25,544 nucleotides of DNA from the NCBI RefSeq assembly GCF_946479415.1, contig NZ_CAMLFY010000059.1, forward strand, positions 1-25,544, given 5' to 3'. Under the pieces are notes generated by a model, which did no database searches, was not told the DNA's origin, and saw only the letters and a program-made list of their open reading frames with translations. Numbering within the stretch: the stretch's first letter is position 1; every line of letters starts with the position of its first letter. Source of the DNA: an uncultured Shinella sp. (GTDB lineage: Bacteria > Pseudomonadota > Alphaproteobacteria > Rhizobiales > Rhizobiaceae). Positions 24,986 through 25,544 of the stretch are shown in pieces. The position numbers and the translations under genes are program-made.

Positions 24986-25544
24986 TTATTTCTTGCGCGG
25001 CACCTTCGGAACCGCGCTTGACGATTTGCGCGGCGCCTCGTCCTTCGGTTCCGGAGCCTTGGCTTCCGCCGCCTTCTTGGACGACTTGGCCTTGGCGGGT
25101 GCCGCTTCGGCGGCAACGGTTTCCTTGGCCTTGCGCGGCTTGGCCTTCTTGGCGGCAGCCTCTTCGACTTCGGCCTTCGGCTTGATCGGCGCGGTTTCCG
25201 GCACGGCGTCGAGAATCAGGCCCTTCGAACCGTCTTCCTTCGGACCCACGGAGACGCGCACGACGCCGCCCTTCTTGAGCTTGCCGAAGAGGATTTCGTC
25301 GGCGAGCTTCTTCTTGATGTTTTCCTGGATGACGCGCGCCAGCGGGCGGGCACCCATCTTCTCGTCGTAGCCCTTCTCGGCCAGCCAGGCGATCGCATCC
25401 TGCTGGAGGTCGAAGGTGACGTTGCGTTCGGCAAGCTGGGTTTCCAGCTGCATGACGAACTTCTGCACGACCTGATGGATGACCGGCGTCGGCAGCGAGC
25501 CGAACGGGATGATCGCATCGAGACGGTTGCGGAATTCCGGCGTG
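24986..25544 (-). CDS. clpA: ATP-dependent Clp protease ATPase subunit ClpA, C-terminal part
   Basis: ClpA unfolds proteins for degradation by ClpP. Only the last 185 residues are in the window; the frame is open to the edge and begins TPEFRNRLDAIIPFGSLP, the arginine-finger region of the second AAA+ domain. The D2-small domain follows, with WLAEKGYDEKMGARPLARVIQ, very close to E. coli ClpA. After residue about 100 of the fragment a tail of about 75 residues is rich in Lys, Ala and Pro (for example AKKAKPRKAKE, PAKAKSSKKAAEAKAPEPKD), ending PKVPRKK. This tail is absent in E. coli ClpA and looks disordered and basic. The rest of the gene lies beyond the window. Confidence 0.95.
   Translation of the reverse strand, partial: TPEFRNRLDAIIPFGSLPTPVIHQVVQKFVMQLETQLAERNVTFDLQQDAIAWLAEKGYDEKMGARPLARVIQENIKKKLADEILFGKLKKGGVVRVSVGPKEDGSKGLILDAVPETAPIKPKAEVEEAAAKKAKPRKAKETVAAEAAPAKAKSSKKAAEAKAPEPKDEAPRKSSSAVPKVPRKK

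Overview
The window is a stretch of core chromosome from an alphaproteobacterium, most likely a member of the Rhizobiaceae (Rhizobium, Agrobacterium, Ensifer or Shinella type). The evidence is high GC content with rhizobial codon use, the block gltA | lpxB-lpxI-lpxA-fabZ-lpxD-bamA-rseP-cdsA-uppS-frr-pyrH-tsf-rpsB, an EipB (DUF1849) envelope protein, LpxI instead of LpxH, and a direct-repeat SOS box (GAAC-N7-GAAC) in front of lexA. The genus cannot be fixed from the sequence alone.

Layout. Positions 2-817 (+) hold the 3' part of moeA (molybdopterin molybdotransferase). Positions 911-1639 (+) hold lexA under an SOS-type operator. Positions 1769-4306 (-) hold a ComEC-type DNA-uptake channel, converging on lexA. 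A 306-bp AT-richer divergent spacer follows, then gltA (4613-5902, +), which converges on lpxB at a 14-bp bidirectional terminator. From 19202 down to 5933 on the minus strand runs the large translation and envelope cluster: rpsB, tsf, pyrH, frr, uppS, cdsA, rseP, bamA, lpxD, fabZ, lpxA, lpxI, lpxB. It makes ribosome and elongation components, UMP, undecaprenyl-PP, CDP-diacylglycerol, lipid A and the outer-membrane insertase. Large structured spacers after rpsB, tsf and rseP probably divide it into several transcription units.

Upstream lies eipB (minus strand), divergent from a tight five-gene plus-strand operon (20398-23657): a RidA-like protein, a glycerophosphodiester phosphodiesterase, a FemAB-like acyltransferase, a HIT protein and a secreted DUF3828-like protein. 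Its last stop codon overlaps the stop of azlD, which is coupled to azlC (branched-chain amino acid efflux). A RIME/REP-like palindromic element, a strong terminator and the 3' end of clpA, with a Lys/Ala-rich tail, close the window.

No phage, insertion sequence, CRISPR array, tRNA or rRNA was found, and no gene set looks like a clearly new biological system. The items most worth a second look are non-coding: a nested 65-nt palindromic structure upstream of bamA, four tandem hairpins between rpsB and tsf, the composite LexA operator, and the palindromic element beside clpA. The best protein-level candidate is the little-studied ridA-GDPD-FemAB-HIT-DUF3828 operon.
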